Source: Alphaproteobacteria bacterium
GTDB taxonomy: Bacteria; Pseudomonadota; Alphaproteobacteria; CACIAM-22H2
DNA length: 64,000 bases
NCBI GenBank assembly: GCA_016124335.1
Contig: WGNX01000004.1
Location: forward strand, 80,418-144,417
Reading direction: 5' to 3'
Position numbers and translations under genes: made by a program. Below the pieces are notes generated by a model, which was given only the letters and a program-made list of their open reading frames with translations, searched no databases and was not told where the DNA came from. Shown here piece by piece: positions 37,050-45,394 of the stretch (position 1 is the first letter of the stretch; every line of letters begins with the position of its first letter).

Positions 37050-37115
37050 CCGGTCCGGCAAGATCAACATTGTCGCCTTACGCCGCCGCCGCATGGCAGC
37101 CGCGCGCGAATCGCT

Positions 37116-37700
37116 TCAACCTTGGACTGAGTAAGGTTTTGGCGGCGCGTCGTGCCAATCGGCCCGTGTCAGCCGATAAAGCAGATGCCGCCGCAGCGGA
37201 TGACCTTCCGGCACACGCGGATGGTCGAACGCGCCACCCGGCACTTCCCGAAGCCCGACCCTGTCCATCACGCCGCGCGATGCGCGGTTGGCCGGCACGA
37301 CAAACGCGACGATTTCTTCAAGGCCTGCTTCATGAAATCCGAACGCAAGGGCCGCGCGCGCCGCTTCGGTCGCATAACCCTTTCCCCAGCACCCGCGCGC
37401 GAGGCGCCAGCCGATCTCGACGCGCCCGCGCGGCGGCACGTCGAGATTGGTCTCCCAAAGTCCGACGAAGCCGGCAAACGCAACGATGCCGGGGATCTCG
37501 ACGGCCCAGGGGCCGAATGGCGTCCGTTCGAACTGCCCGGTCAGGAAGTCGGCGCTTGCATCGCTTTCGGCGCGGGATTGCCGTGACGGAAAGAAGCGTC
37601 GTACTTCGCTGTCCGCGTTCATCGCCGCAAAGGCCGCACGATCTTCCGAAATCCAAGGGCGCAGGATCAGCCTGTCGGTCTTCAGCGTGACGCCCTTCAT
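37116..37700 (-). CDS. GNAT family N-acetyltransferase, coupled to fliJ
   Basis: A 194-residue RimJ/RimL-type acetyltransferase. It has LKTDRLILRPWISEDRAAFAAMNADSEVRRFFPS at the N-terminus, EIGWRLARGCWGKGYATEAARAALAFGFHEAGLEEIVAFVVPANRASRGVMDRVG in the acetyl-CoA binding half, and a basic C-terminus. Its ATG overlaps the fliJ stop by four bases (ATGA), so it is the last gene of the fliI-fliJ operon. This makes a protein-modification role in the flagellum conceivable, but nothing in the protein itself shows that. Confidence 0.85.
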   Translation of the reverse strand: MKGVTLKTDRLILRPWISEDRAAFAAMNADSEVRRFFPSRQSRAESDASADFLTGQFERTPFGPWAVEIPGIVAFAGFVGLWETNLDVPPRGRVEIGWRLARGCWGKGYATEAARAALAFGFHEAGLEEIVAFVVPANRASRGVMDRVGLREVPGGAFDHPRVPEGHPLRRHLLYRLTRADWHDAPPKPYSVQG

Positions 37701-38137
37701 GCCGGATCTTCGGCCTGCTTGCGTCGATGCATGTTGAGGCTCATCTCGTCCATCGCGATCGTGTCTTTTCGCTCGCCTTCGGCCTTTTCGGACTTGACCC
37801 GAATGTCGAGCGCGATCTCGTAACGCTTCAGTTCCTGGAACGCTTCGGACATTTCCTGGCGTGCTTCTTCCAGCATCGGCTGAAGGGCCGCAATCTGCGC
37901 CTCGATGCGCTCGCGGCGTCCGATCACGCCGCGCGCGTATCCGGAATAGGCGAACGCGCCGAATTCGAGCGTGCGTGCCACCTGCTGTTCGCGCACTTTT
38001 TCGGCCTCAAGATCGTCGAGACGGCGGCGAAGCTCGTCTTCCTGCAATTCGATTTCGTTCAACGCGCGGCGCTTCTCGTTGAGATTCGCGTCGGCGAGCC
38101 TGATCAGCGATTTCAGGCCCTTGTTCTTGGCGGCCAT
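37697..38137 (-). CDS. fliJ: FliJ-like flagellar export coiled-coil protein
   Basis: A 146-residue, almost entirely helical and charged protein with heptad-like Leu and Ala repeats (LIRLADANLNEKRRALNEIELQEDELRRRLDDLEAEKVREQQ and IGRRERIEAQIAALQPMLEEARQEM). FliJ is a soluble component of the flagellar type III export apparatus that interacts with FliI and FliH-type proteins. Sequence conservation of FliJ is low, so the call rests on the coiled coil, length and position eight bases after fliI. It overlaps the GNAT gene by four bases. Confidence 0.75.
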   Translation of the reverse strand: MAAKNKGLKSLIRLADANLNEKRRALNEIELQEDELRRRLDDLEAEKVREQQVARTLEFGAFAYSGYARGVIGRRERIEAQIAALQPMLEEARQEMSEAFQELKRYEIALDIRVKSEKAEGERKDTIAMDEMSLNMHRRKQAEDPA

Positions 38138-38145
38138 TCAACGCC

Positions 38146-39513
38146 TCAGACGGCGTGCGCGGCTTCTTCGGGCGCATCGCCCGCCGCGGTCGGGTCGGGC
38201 ATCCCGAGGATTCCGGCAAGCTGCTGATAGCCATCCGCGAGCAGCGCGCGCTCGCGTTTGCCCTGCTTGAGAAAGGCCTCGATCTCGGGCTGGTAGTGGA
38301 TCGCCTCGTCGACCAGCGGATCGGAACCGCGCCGGTAGGCGCCAAGCCGGATCATCTCGGCCATATCGTCGTACTGCGACATCAGCTGGCGGGCACGGGC
38401 GACGACGGCGTTCTCGGTTGGCGTATTGCAGCCGGGCATGGTTCGGGAAACCGAGCGGAGAACATTGATCGCCGGATAGCGGCCGCGTTCGCCGATCGCG
38501 CGTTCAAGGACGATATGGCCGTCGACGATGCCGCGCACGGCGTCAGAAATCGGTTCGTTCGTGTCGTCGCCCTCGACGAGCACGGTGAAGAGCCCCGTGA
38601 TGCTTCCCTGCCCGATGCCGGGTCCCGCGCGCTCGAGAAGACGCGGCAATTCGGCAAAGACGGAAGGCGTGTAGCCCTTCGAGGCTGGCGGCTCGCCCGC
38701 GGAAAGGCCGATCTCCCGCTGGGCCATCGCGAAGCGGGTGACCGAATCCATCAGGCAGAGAACATCGTGGTCCTGGTCGCGGAAATATTCCGCGATGGCC
38801 AGCGTCAGATACGCCGCCTGACGGCGCATCAGCGGGCTTTCGTCGCCGGTGGCGACGACGACGACCGAACGCGCCAGGCCTTCCGGCCCCAGATCGTCCT
38901 GGATGAACTCCTGCACCTCGCGGCCGCGCTCGCCGATGAGGCCGATCACCACGACGTCGGCCGCCGTGAAGCGCGTCATCATCGACATGACCGACGACTT
39001 GCCCACGCCGGAGCCCGCAAAGATGCCCATGCGCTGGCCGCGGCAGCAGGTGAGAAAGGTGTTTATCGCGCGAATGCCAAGATCGATCTTGCCGCGCACG
39101 CGCTGGCGCTTGTGCGCCGAAGGCGGCGACGCCTTGACCATATAGGGGGCAGGCCCCATCGGCAGCGGGCCTTTTCCGTCGACCGGTTCGCCCAGCGCAT
39201 TGACGACCCGACCAAGCCATGCCCGGTGCGGATAGACGACAGGGTCCGAGTCCGCGATCTCCGCCCGACTGCCGACGCCGATACCCTCGACGGTTCCAAA
39301 AGCCATCAGAAGTGCACGGCCCTGACGGAAGCCGACGACCTCGCACGGAACACGACGACGGTCGCGCGTGGCGACAAAGCAGCGTGATCCGACAGCGAGC
39401 ATGTCCTCGACCCCGCCGATTTCGACCAGCATTCCCTGCACGGCAGAAACCCGCCCGTAATATCGGTAGCTTGGGATCCGGTCGACCGAGGCAATCAATT
39501 CCTGTGCGGACAT
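38146..39513 (-). CDS. fliI: Flagellum-specific ATPase FliI
   Basis: ATPase of the flagellar type III protein export apparatus. The 455-residue protein has the F1-like N-terminal barrel, a Walker A GSGVGKS near 167-173, [37 protein letters not shown], and the [15 protein letters not shown] motif. FliI rather than F1-beta is indicated by the flagellar neighbours and the [11 protein letters not shown] region. It is the first gene of the fliI-fliJ-GNAT operon, divergent from ctrA with 247 bases between the starts. Confidence 0.95.
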   Translation of the reverse strand: MSAQELIASVDRIPSYRYYGRVSAVQGMLVEIGGVEDMLAVGSRCFVATRDRRRVPCEVVGFRQGRALLMAFGTVEGIGVGSRAEIADSDPVVYPHRAWLGRVVNALGEPVDGKGPLPMGPAPYMVKASPPSAHKRQRVRGKIDLGIRAINTFLTCCRGQRMGIFAGSGVGKSSVMSMMTRFTAADVVVIGLIGERGREVQEFIQDDLGPEGLARSVVVVATGDESPLMRRQAAYLTLAIAEYFRDQDHDVLCLMDSVTRFAMAQREIGLSAGEPPASKGYTPSVFAELPRLLERAGPGIGQGSITGLFTVLVEGDDTNEPISDAVRGIVDGHIVLERAIGERGRYPAINVLRSVSRTMPGCNTPTENAVVARARQLMSQYDDMAEMIRLGAYRRGSDPLVDEAIHYQPEIEAFLKQGKRERALLADGYQQLAGILGMPDPTAAGDAPEEAAHAV

Positions 39514-39556
39514 GCGGTGGCCGGCTCCGAAGAAAGGCAGAATTCTTGGAAAATTC

Positions 39557-39730
39557 GAGTCGAAAGCAAGTCTATGGTGCCTTGATTAACGATCTGTAAA
39601 TTAACCCATAAACCATTGACTAGGTTTGGTTAACGGCAAATTTTACATGCTACGTACAGATGCACTCTTTAGAAAGGAAATTCGTTAATTCCGCCTGTCG
39701 CCCCTTTGGCGGACATGTTAACTTATTAAC
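39557..39730. promoter_or_regulatory. ctrA/fliI promoter region with CtrA-type TTAAC motifs and a GANTC site
   Basis: The 247-base divergent region is much richer in A and T than its surroundings. It holds TTAAC at 39586-39590, 39601-39605, 39630-39634, 39718-39722 and 39726-39730, and TTAA at 39685-39688. GAGTC, a CcrM (GANTC) methylation site, is at 39557-39561. Spacing of most pairs is not the ideal seven. Known ctrA promoters in alphaproteobacteria carry CtrA boxes and a GANTC site, so autoregulation and methylation control are likely. Confidence 0.65.
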
Positions 39731-39760
39731 GTTACCGAGGAGAGAACCCCGGAGAAGCCC

Positions 39761-40456
39761 ATGCGCGTATTGCTCGTCGAGGACGATCAGGCGACCGCTC
39801 GCTCAATCGAGCTGATGCTGAAGCAGGAAGGATTCGTCTGCGATACGACGGATATGGGCGAAGATGGGCTCGAAATCGGCAAACTTTACGATTACGACAT
39901 CATCATTCTCGACCTCATGCTTCCGGACATGGACGGCTACGAGGTGCTGCGCCGCTTTCGCGCCGGTCGGATCAAAACACCAATTCTGATCCTGTCCGGG
40001 CTCACCGAGCTAGACGCGAAAATCAAAGGTCTTGGTTTCGGTGCGGACGACTATCTCACGAAGCCGTTCGACAAGCGCGAACTGGTCGCCCGCATCCATG
40101 CCATCGTCCGCCGCGCGAAGGGCCACTCCCAGTCGATCATCAAGACGGGCAAGCTCATCGTCAATCTCGAGGCCCGCACGGTCGAGGCTGGCGCGCGCCC
40201 GCTGCATCTGACCGGCAAGGAATATGCGATCCTCGAACTTCTGAGCCTTCGCAAGGGAACGACGCTGACCAAGGAGATGTTCCTCAACCATCTTTATGGC
40301 GGCATCGACGAGCCGGAACTCAAGATCATCGACGTTTTCGTCTGCAAGCTTCGCAAGAAGCTGTCGACCGCCTGCGACGGGGAAAACTATATCGAGACCG
40401 TCTGGGGGCGCGGCTATGTGCTGCGCGATCCGCCGGCAAAGGGCAAGGCGGCGTAA
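39761..40456 (+). CDS. ctrA: Cell-cycle response regulator CtrA
   Basis: Master response regulator of alphaproteobacteria that binds TTAA-type boxes and controls flagella, division and chemotaxis genes. The 231-residue protein has a receiver domain with phospho-acceptor D51 in [15 protein letters not shown] and a C-terminal winged-helix domain with [33 protein letters not shown] and GRGYVLR. It ends in KGKAA, the Ala-Ala end of the ClpXP degron known from Caulobacter CtrA. The adjacent fliI, chpT and che genes match its usual regulon. It begins after AGGAGAG and faces fliI across the TTAA-rich region. Confidence 0.97.
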   Translation: MRVLLVEDDQATARSIELMLKQEGFVCDTTDMGEDGLEIGKLYDYDIIILDLMLPDMDGYEVLRRFRAGRIKTPILILSGLTELDAKIKGLGFGADDYLTKPFDKRELVARIHAIVRRAKGHSQSIIKTGKLIVNLEARTVEAGARPLHLTGKEYAILELLSLRKGTTLTKEMFLNHLYGGIDEPELKIIDVFVCKLRKKLSTACDGENYIETVWGRGYVLRDPPAKGKAA

Positions 40457-40465
40457 CCGACGTGT

Positions 40466-41923
40466 ATGCCTGACCGCCCCGCGACATCGGCTGCAAAACC
40501 GAATTTCATTCTCGGCCTTTGCCTTGCGGGGCTTGTCGCATTTCCACTGCTGGCGGCTTCCATCCTTTTCGGCGGCTTGCGTTCCGAGCGCGTGCGCTTT
40601 GGCGACTTCGCCGGTGCTGCGGATGTTTTGGAAATCGTCCAGGATGCCGAGGTCGATTTTTCACTCGCCCGCCGTGCCGGCCAATCGTACATGCGCACCG
40701 GCGTCGAGTCAGACCGTGCCAGCGTCGGCGAGCTTGTCGAAACGGCCCGGCGCAAATTGCGCTCGCTCGATGCAGGGCGCGTGGACGCCGCGACGTTCGC
40801 CGACATCACCCGCCTCCACACCCAACTCGGGCTCTACGCCAATCTGATCGGCGATCTGCTCGGCCAGGCCGGACGGCGCCGTGAAATCGCCGAGCGCGGC
40901 CTTCGTTCGCTGGGCGAAGCGGCCGATGCGGATTTCACGCTCTACGCCTCGCGCTGGAACAGGGTCGGCCTAATCGCGCTGGCAGGCGAGCTTGCGAGGG
41001 CGCGTGTTGCCGTCAACATGCCGAGCACGGCCGCCACGATCGGGCCCGATGACCTTGCCCGGGCGATGACGTCGGCCCTCGATCTGGCAGACACGGCCGA
41101 AATTCCGGTCCCGGAAGCAGCCGCCGTCGTCCGGCGGATCCGGACAAACCTGAATGCCTTCGTCGAAATGTGGCGTCAGATGGTAGCCATCGACGAACGC
41201 CTTGCCGCGGCAACGACAGCCGGCGTCTTCGGGCCCGCACGCGAAATTTCCGAGCAGTTCGAAGCGCTCGGCGAACAGATCCGCTCGCGCCAGCGCGCCA
41301 ATCAGGACGAAAGCCGTCGCGCCGCGATCTGGAACGATACGATTGCTGTCGCGACATTTGCGCTCGTCCTGCTGCTATCGGCCGGTGCGGCATTCGCGGC
41401 CTGGCGCGTCTTCGCAACCCAGCGCGCGCTCGCGCGCGCTGAATCGGCGCGCCGCGTGGCGCTCGAAGGTGCGCTGGCCAAACTCGACGCCGCAATCCGC
41501 GCCACGCGGGCGGGCGGGCGCGGCGAAGTCGTCTTCCGTATCCCGCCGCTTGAAAACCTGCCGCCGCCCGTCATCGAAACCGAAACTGAACTCGAACCGG
41601 AAGCGCCTACAGGGCCTGCGGCAGTACCTGCCGCGGACAATTCGCCAGCCGGAAAAATCAGGGCGCTACGCGCCGCCAACCGGGCCAAGAAGGCCGCCGC
41701 TGCCGAGGAAGCCGGAAAGGCGGCCGAAACCGCTTCCGCCGCTTCGCCATTTCCAAAAACGCCGCGGCGAACGAAGCTTTCAAGGACAGGGCCGACGGCG
41801 CCGGAGCCGGCTGCGCCGCCAGCTGCAGCCGAACCTGCAACCGACGCGTTGCTTGCGATGCTCATGCAGTCGCTGGCCGAACCGAATTCCCAGAACCCCG
41901 GCAAGGACAAGCCTTCCGGCTGA
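40466..41923 (+). CDS. Two-TM sensor-like protein of unknown function, downstream of ctrA
   Basis: A 485-residue protein I do not recognise. TM1 is at about 14-38 and TM2 at about 292-316. The 250 residues between are predicted to be helical and periplasmic, rich in Arg, Ala and Leu (LVETARRKLRSLDAGR, NLNAFVEMWRQMVAIDERLAAAT), with the size and layout of a helical-bundle chemoreceptor sensor domain. After TM2 there is no HAMP, methyl-accepting or kinase domain. Instead there is a coiled-coil-like stretch, then Ala/Pro/Lys-rich sequence, ending in TDALLAMLMQSLAEPN, a possible short interaction helix. It starts nine bases after ctrA and converges on cheR with a 6-base gap. Confidence 0.65.
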   Translation: MPDRPATSAAKPNFILGLCLAGLVAFPLLAASILFGGLRSERVRFGDFAGAADVLEIVQDAEVDFSLARRAGQSYMRTGVESDRASVGELVETARRKLRSLDAGRVDAATFADITRLHTQLGLYANLIGDLLGQAGRRREIAERGLRSLGEAADADFTLYASRWNRVGLIALAGELARARVAVNMPSTAATIGPDDLARAMTSALDLADTAEIPVPEAAAVVRRIRTNLNAFVEMWRQMVAIDERLAAATTAGVFGPAREISEQFEALGEQIRSRQRANQDESRRAAIWNDTIAVATFALVLLLSAGAAFAAWRVFATQRALARAESARRVALEGALAKLDAAIRATRAGGRGEVVFRIPPLENLPPPVIETETELEPEAPTGPAAVPAADNSPAGKIRALRAANRAKKAAAAEEAGKAAETASAASPFPKTPRRTKLSRTGPTAPEPAAPPAAAEPATDALLAMLMQSLAEPNSQNPGKDKPSG

Positions 41924-41929
41924 CGGCCC

Positions 41930-42769
41930 CTAGACGGCTTTTGCGGCTCCGCCGCCCGAGCCAACCACCTGATAAATGCCGCGTTGGCCGGGCATCGGCT
42001 GGAAGCGTTCGGTAACGCCCAGCACCGTTTCAGCACCGCCAAGATAGAGCAGTCCGTCGGCCGGCAGCAGCTTGGCCATCCGGTCAAGGATCGTGCCCTT
42101 CGTCTTCTGGTCGAAATAGATCAGCACGTTCCGGCAGAAAATCACGTCGAAGGCGCCCAGAGCAGCGAAGTCGGACAGCAGGTTGAAGCTTTTGTACTGC
42201 ACGGCCGAACGGATCTCGGGCGCGATCTGCCACTTGTCGCCCTGCTGCTTGAAGTACTTGACGAGCAGCTGGATCGGCAGTCCGCGCTGGACCTCGAACT
42301 GCGTGTAGATACCCGACTTCGCGCGTTCGAGCGCTTCGTGGCTGATATCGGTACCCACGATGTCGACACGCCAGCCCGCCAGCTTTGCCGCCTCCTCCTT
42401 GAGGATCATCGCAAGCGTGTAAGGCTCCTGCCCGGTGGACGCGGCCGCGCACCAGATGCGAAACGATTTCCTGGCCGCCCGCGATTGCAGCAATCCCGGA
42501 AGAACGATCTGGCGGAACTGGTCGAACGGCTTGCCGTCGCGGAAAAAGAACGATTCATTCGTCATCATCGCGTCGACGATGTCGCGCTGCATGTCCGCCG
42601 TCCTCGACGTCCGCAGCTGCCCGACCAGAAGGTCGATGTTCGCCACCCCATACTTGCGCGCCAGCGGCGCAAGTCTGCTTTCGATGAGGTACATCTTGTC
42701 CGGCCCAAGCACGAGCCCGGTCTGGTCGTAGATATATTTCGTGAAGAATGCGAAATCGTCCGGCTTCAC
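41930..42769 (-). CDS. cheR: Chemotaxis methyltransferase CheR
   Basis: Methylates glutamates of chemoreceptors using S-adenosylmethionine. The 279-residue protein has the N-terminal helical domain (FFTKYIYDQTGLVLGPDKMYLIESRLAPLARKYG) and the methyltransferase core with FRIWCAAASTGQEPYTLAMIL, VDIVGTDISHEALERAKSGIY and FCRNVLIYFDQKTKGTILDRMAKLL. Start GTG 42769 overlaps the cheB stop as GTGA. It is the last gene of the chpT-cheY-cheB-cheR cluster. A conserved SAM-binding Gly-rich loop (AASTGQEP) is intact. Confidence 0.95.
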   Translation of the reverse strand: MKPDDFAFFTKYIYDQTGLVLGPDKMYLIESRLAPLARKYGVANIDLLVGQLRTSRTADMQRDIVDAMMTNESFFFRDGKPFDQFRQIVLPGLLQSRAARKSFRIWCAAASTGQEPYTLAMILKEEAAKLAGWRVDIVGTDISHEALERAKSGIYTQFEVQRGLPIQLLVKYFKQQGDKWQIAPEIRSAVQYKSFNLLSDFAALGAFDVIFCRNVLIYFDQKTKGTILDRMAKLLPADGLLYLGGAETVLGVTERFQPMPGQRGIYQVVGSGGGAAKAV

Positions 42770-43962
42770 GGGCGGCCTCCCGCAAGTCTCACGATCTCGC
42801 CCGGCAGCTTGTCGATCGGCATCACCGCCGAACAGATGCCGGCCATTGCCGCCGCACCGGGCATCCCCCAAACCACGCTGCTCGCCTCGTCCTGCGCGAT
42901 GACGGTGCCGCCAGCCTCGACGACGACCTTGCCGCCCTTGGCCCCGTCCGAACCCATGCCGGTCAGGACAACGGCAAGCACCGCGGGGCCGTAAGCGGCC
43001 GCGAGGCTGCGGAACATCGGGTCGACGGCCGGCCGGCAGAAATTCTCGGGCGGCTCCTTCGTCAGCCGGATGATCTTCTGACCCGCCTGCACTTCGATCT
43101 TCATGTGGTTGTCGCCGGGTGCAAGATAGATGCGCCCCGGCTCAAGCGCCTGACCGTCGACGCCTTCCGCACATGGCCGCTTCGCCATTCGCGTGATGTG
43201 CTCGGCAAGGATGGTCGTGAACGTCGCGGGCATATGCTGCGTGATGCAGATCGGCAGGCGCAGTGTCGCTGGCAGTGCCGAAAGCAGCCCGAACAGCGCC
43301 TGCGGCCCACCCGTCGAACTGCCGATCGCGACGATCTGGGGCATCGTGCGCGATGCCGGTCGAAGCTGGATCGGCGCCAAGGGCGAAAGCAGCGAACTGC
43401 GCGCGGGCATGGCACTCACTGCGGCCGCCGTCGCCGCCCGCGTCGCCGTCGTCGGCTGCGGACGCGTCTCGGGAATGCCTGCCGCCCGGTTCCGGTCGCG
43501 CTTGTCGCGCCGTGCACGGCCGAGTGCCTTCACCTTTTCGGTTAGATCACGTTTGAAATCGGCCGACCCGTGGATCTCGCCGGTCGAAGTCGGCTTGGGG
43601 ATGTAGTCGGCCGCCCCCTTCTGGAGGGCTTCGAGGCTCACCTGCGCGTTACGCTGGGTGAGGGTCGACGCCATGATGATCTTGACGTCGGGGGCCGCCT
43701 CAAGAAGTTTCGGCAGTGCCGTCAGCCCGTCCATGACAGGCATTTCGATGTCGAGAACGATCACGTCGACATCGGTTCGCCCAAGCTGGCCGATCGCAAG
43801 TTGTCCGTTCCCGACGGTCGCAACCACCTGGATGCTCGGATCGTTTTCCAGCGCACGCGTGATCAAACCGCGAATGACGGCCGAGTCGTCGACCACCATA
43901 ACGCGAACCGGCGAAGGGCCGGTCGCACCGCCTGGCATCGCAGCGGGCGGGGTGCTTGTCAT
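42766..43962 (-). CDS. cheB: Chemotaxis response regulator methylesterase CheB
   Basis: Removes methyl groups from (and deamidates) chemoreceptors when phosphorylated. The 398-residue protein has a receiver domain with D71 in VIVLDIEMPVMDG, a linker of about 70 residues rich in Ala, Arg and Thr (longer than usual), and a methylesterase domain with the catalytic Ser of GSSTGGPQAL, His of ITQHMPATF and Asp of LTGMGSDGAKGG. ATG 43962 is preferred; a TTG two codons earlier is in frame. Start is 2 bases beyond the cheY stop. No cheA or cheW is in the window. Confidence 0.95.
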   Translation of the reverse strand: MTSTPPAAMPGGATGPSPVRVMVVDDSAVIRGLITRALENDPSIQVVATVGNGQLAIGQLGRTDVDVIVLDIEMPVMDGLTALPKLLEAAPDVKIIMASTLTQRNAQVSLEALQKGAADYIPKPTSTGEIHGSADFKRDLTEKVKALGRARRDKRDRNRAAGIPETRPQPTTATRAATAAAVSAMPARSSLLSPLAPIQLRPASRTMPQIVAIGSSTGGPQALFGLLSALPATLRLPICITQHMPATFTTILAEHITRMAKRPCAEGVDGQALEPGRIYLAPGDNHMKIEVQAGQKIIRLTKEPPENFCRPAVDPMFRSLAAAYGPAVLAVVLTGMGSDGAKGGKVVVEAGGTVIAQDEASSVVWGMPGAAAMAGICSAVMPIDKLPGEIVRLAGGRP

Positions 43963-43964
43963 AT

Positions 43965-44330
43965 TCAAAGCAGGCCGACCTGAGACAGCTTGGACTCAAC
44001 GATCTCGCTGTCGAAGGGCTTCATGATGTACTCGTTCGCGCCCGCTTCGATCGCCTGCTGGATTTTGGTCATCTCGGTTTCCGTCGTGCAGAACAGGACG
44101 ATCGGCGCATCGCCGCCGGGCGTGGCGCGAAGCGCGCGCAAAAACTCGATCCCGTTCATCACGGGCATATTCCAATCGAGAAGGATGGCGTCCGGCATCG
44201 CGCGCTTGCACGCATCGAGGGCCAACTGGCCGTCGGCGGCTTCATCCACCTTGAAGCCAAGCGCCTCGAGAATGCGGCGCGCGACATTCCGAATCACGCG
44301 GGAATCATCAACGACCAAAAACGACTTCAT
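43965..44330 (-). CDS. cheY: CheY-like single-domain response regulator
   Basis: A 121-residue receiver protein. The acidic pair DD is at 8-9, the phospho-acceptor D52 is in AILLDWNMPVMNG, the Thr switch is in LFCTTETEM and the Lys is in IMKPFDSEIVESKL. The 109-position Lys and Thr are as in CheY. Its context between chpT and cheB suggests chemotaxis-type output, but a role in the CckA-ChpT pathway (like CpdR or DivK-type receivers) cannot be excluded. Start ATG follows GAGGGG by about four bases. 133 bases separate it from chpT. Confidence 0.88.
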   Translation of the reverse strand: MKSFLVVDDSRVIRNVARRILEALGFKVDEAADGQLALDACKRAMPDAILLDWNMPVMNGIEFLRALRATPGGDAPIVLFCTTETEMTKIQQAIEAGANEYIMKPFDSEIVESKLSQVGLL

Positions 44331-44463
44331 CGAACCCCTCCGGTCCGCTTGCGCTTGTCCGGCGATTTGCAGCACCAACCGCCGCGTGCCCATCGCCGGG
44401 CCGGACCCAACCTGAAAGGTATAGCCGAGGTGCCCGCTGACGCCAACCTTCGCCGGAATCGTG

Positions 44464-45120
44464 TCAATCGTCCCCGAGCGCCGGAAATACGATTGAAATC
44501 ATTAACTTGTCCTTTTCGGCCGCAGTTGACAGTACGCCGCCAATCCCTGCGGCCAGACGGCGCAGCATTTCCGCCGGAGCGGACTTTGCCGTCAACTCGT
44601 CGACGGCGACCTTGCCCACGAGTGTTGCCTGCACTTCCTCGAAAAACCGCGCGCCAACGCCGGTCCCGCTCAAATCGAGCCGGACCGATCCGTTGGCCAA
44701 AGTCGCGGATAGGCGAATTTCGCCGCCGCGCGGCAGCGCCTCGACGAGAAGAAACGCGGCCAGCAAAGCGACGCGCGCGCCCGCGCGGCCGGCTGCCGCC
44801 TCGATGGCGGCTACGGCCGACCAAGGTGCGCAAACAACTTTTTCGCCTTCAAGCATTCCCGCCAGCAGCGCATTTGCCGCAGCGAAGGGAGCACCAGCCG
44901 GCAAAGCGCCCGCCGTTCCATAGATCGCCCGAAAGACCTGAAGCCGCCGGCTCGCCTGACGGGCCGAGTGCCCGATCAGGCGAACGACCTCCGGATCGGC
45001 GACTTCACCGTCCCCCAGAAGTTCCACGCCATTGACCGTCGCACCGACCGGTCCGACGAGATCGTGGCTGATGCGCGCTGCGATAAGTTCGACCAGCCGG
45101 AGTTCGTCTTTTTCAATCAT
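44464..45120 (-). CDS. chpT: Histidine phosphotransferase ChpT
   Basis: Histidine phosphotransferase that passes phosphate from CckA to CtrA (and CpdR) in the alphaproteobacterial cell-cycle phosphorelay. The 218-residue protein has the dimerisation helix ELIAARISHDLVGPVGATVNGVELLG with phospho-histidine H19 and a degenerate Bergerat-like C-terminal domain ending VLSTAAEKDKLMISIVFPALGDD, which does not need the ATP-binding motifs. ATG 45120 is immediately followed by IEKDELRL. It leads the cheY-cheB-cheR gene set and is 4 kb from ctrA. CckA and DivL are not in the window. Confidence 0.92.
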   Translation of the reverse strand: MIEKDELRLVELIAARISHDLVGPVGATVNGVELLGDGEVADPEVVRLIGHSARQASRRLQVFRAIYGTAGALPAGAPFAAANALLAGMLEGEKVVCAPWSAVAAIEAAAGRAGARVALLAAFLLVEALPRGGEIRLSATLANGSVRLDLSGTGVGARFFEEVQATLVGKVAVDELTAKSAPAEMLRRLAAGIGGVLSTAAEKDKLMISIVFPALGDD

Positions 45121-45188
45121 GCCGCCGCAGGGTCGCCCGAAACGCCTGTTCGTTTCAAGTTCTTGCGAAGGCGCGCTAGGATCGCAAC

Positions 45189-45371
45189 ATGCGACATCTC
45201 GTGCCAGGCGCATTTGTGCGACACCCCGACCAGCCCGACTGGGGCCTTGGGCAGGTCCAGTCCGCGATCGGGCCGCGCGTTACCGTGAATTTCGAACATC
45301 GGGGCAAGATCCTCATCGATGCCGATGCCGTCGACCTGACACCCGCAGACCCCGACACGCCGCCGACCTGA
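45189..45371 (+). CDS. DUF3553 small protein
   Basis: A 60-residue protein, MRHLVPGAFVRHPDQPDWGL at the start, then GQVQSAIGPRVTVNFEHRGKILID. This matches the DUF3553 family, a small SH3-barrel-like domain found throughout alphaproteobacteria and in some DNA helicase C-termini. The function is unknown. It diverges from chpT (start 45120) with 68 bases between, a promoter-sized region. The motif GxFVRHP and WGxGQV are the family signatures. Confidence 0.85.
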   Translation: MRHLVPGAFVRHPDQPDWGLGQVQSAIGPRVTVNFEHRGKILIDADAVDLTPADPDTPPT

Positions 45372-45394
45372 CCGTTGCGGCGGCCGATCCCGGG

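Noticed and set aside
44331..44463. Possible small gene between cheY and chpT
   Set aside because: No convincing start, ribosome site or codon pattern. It is left as a 133-base intergenic region.
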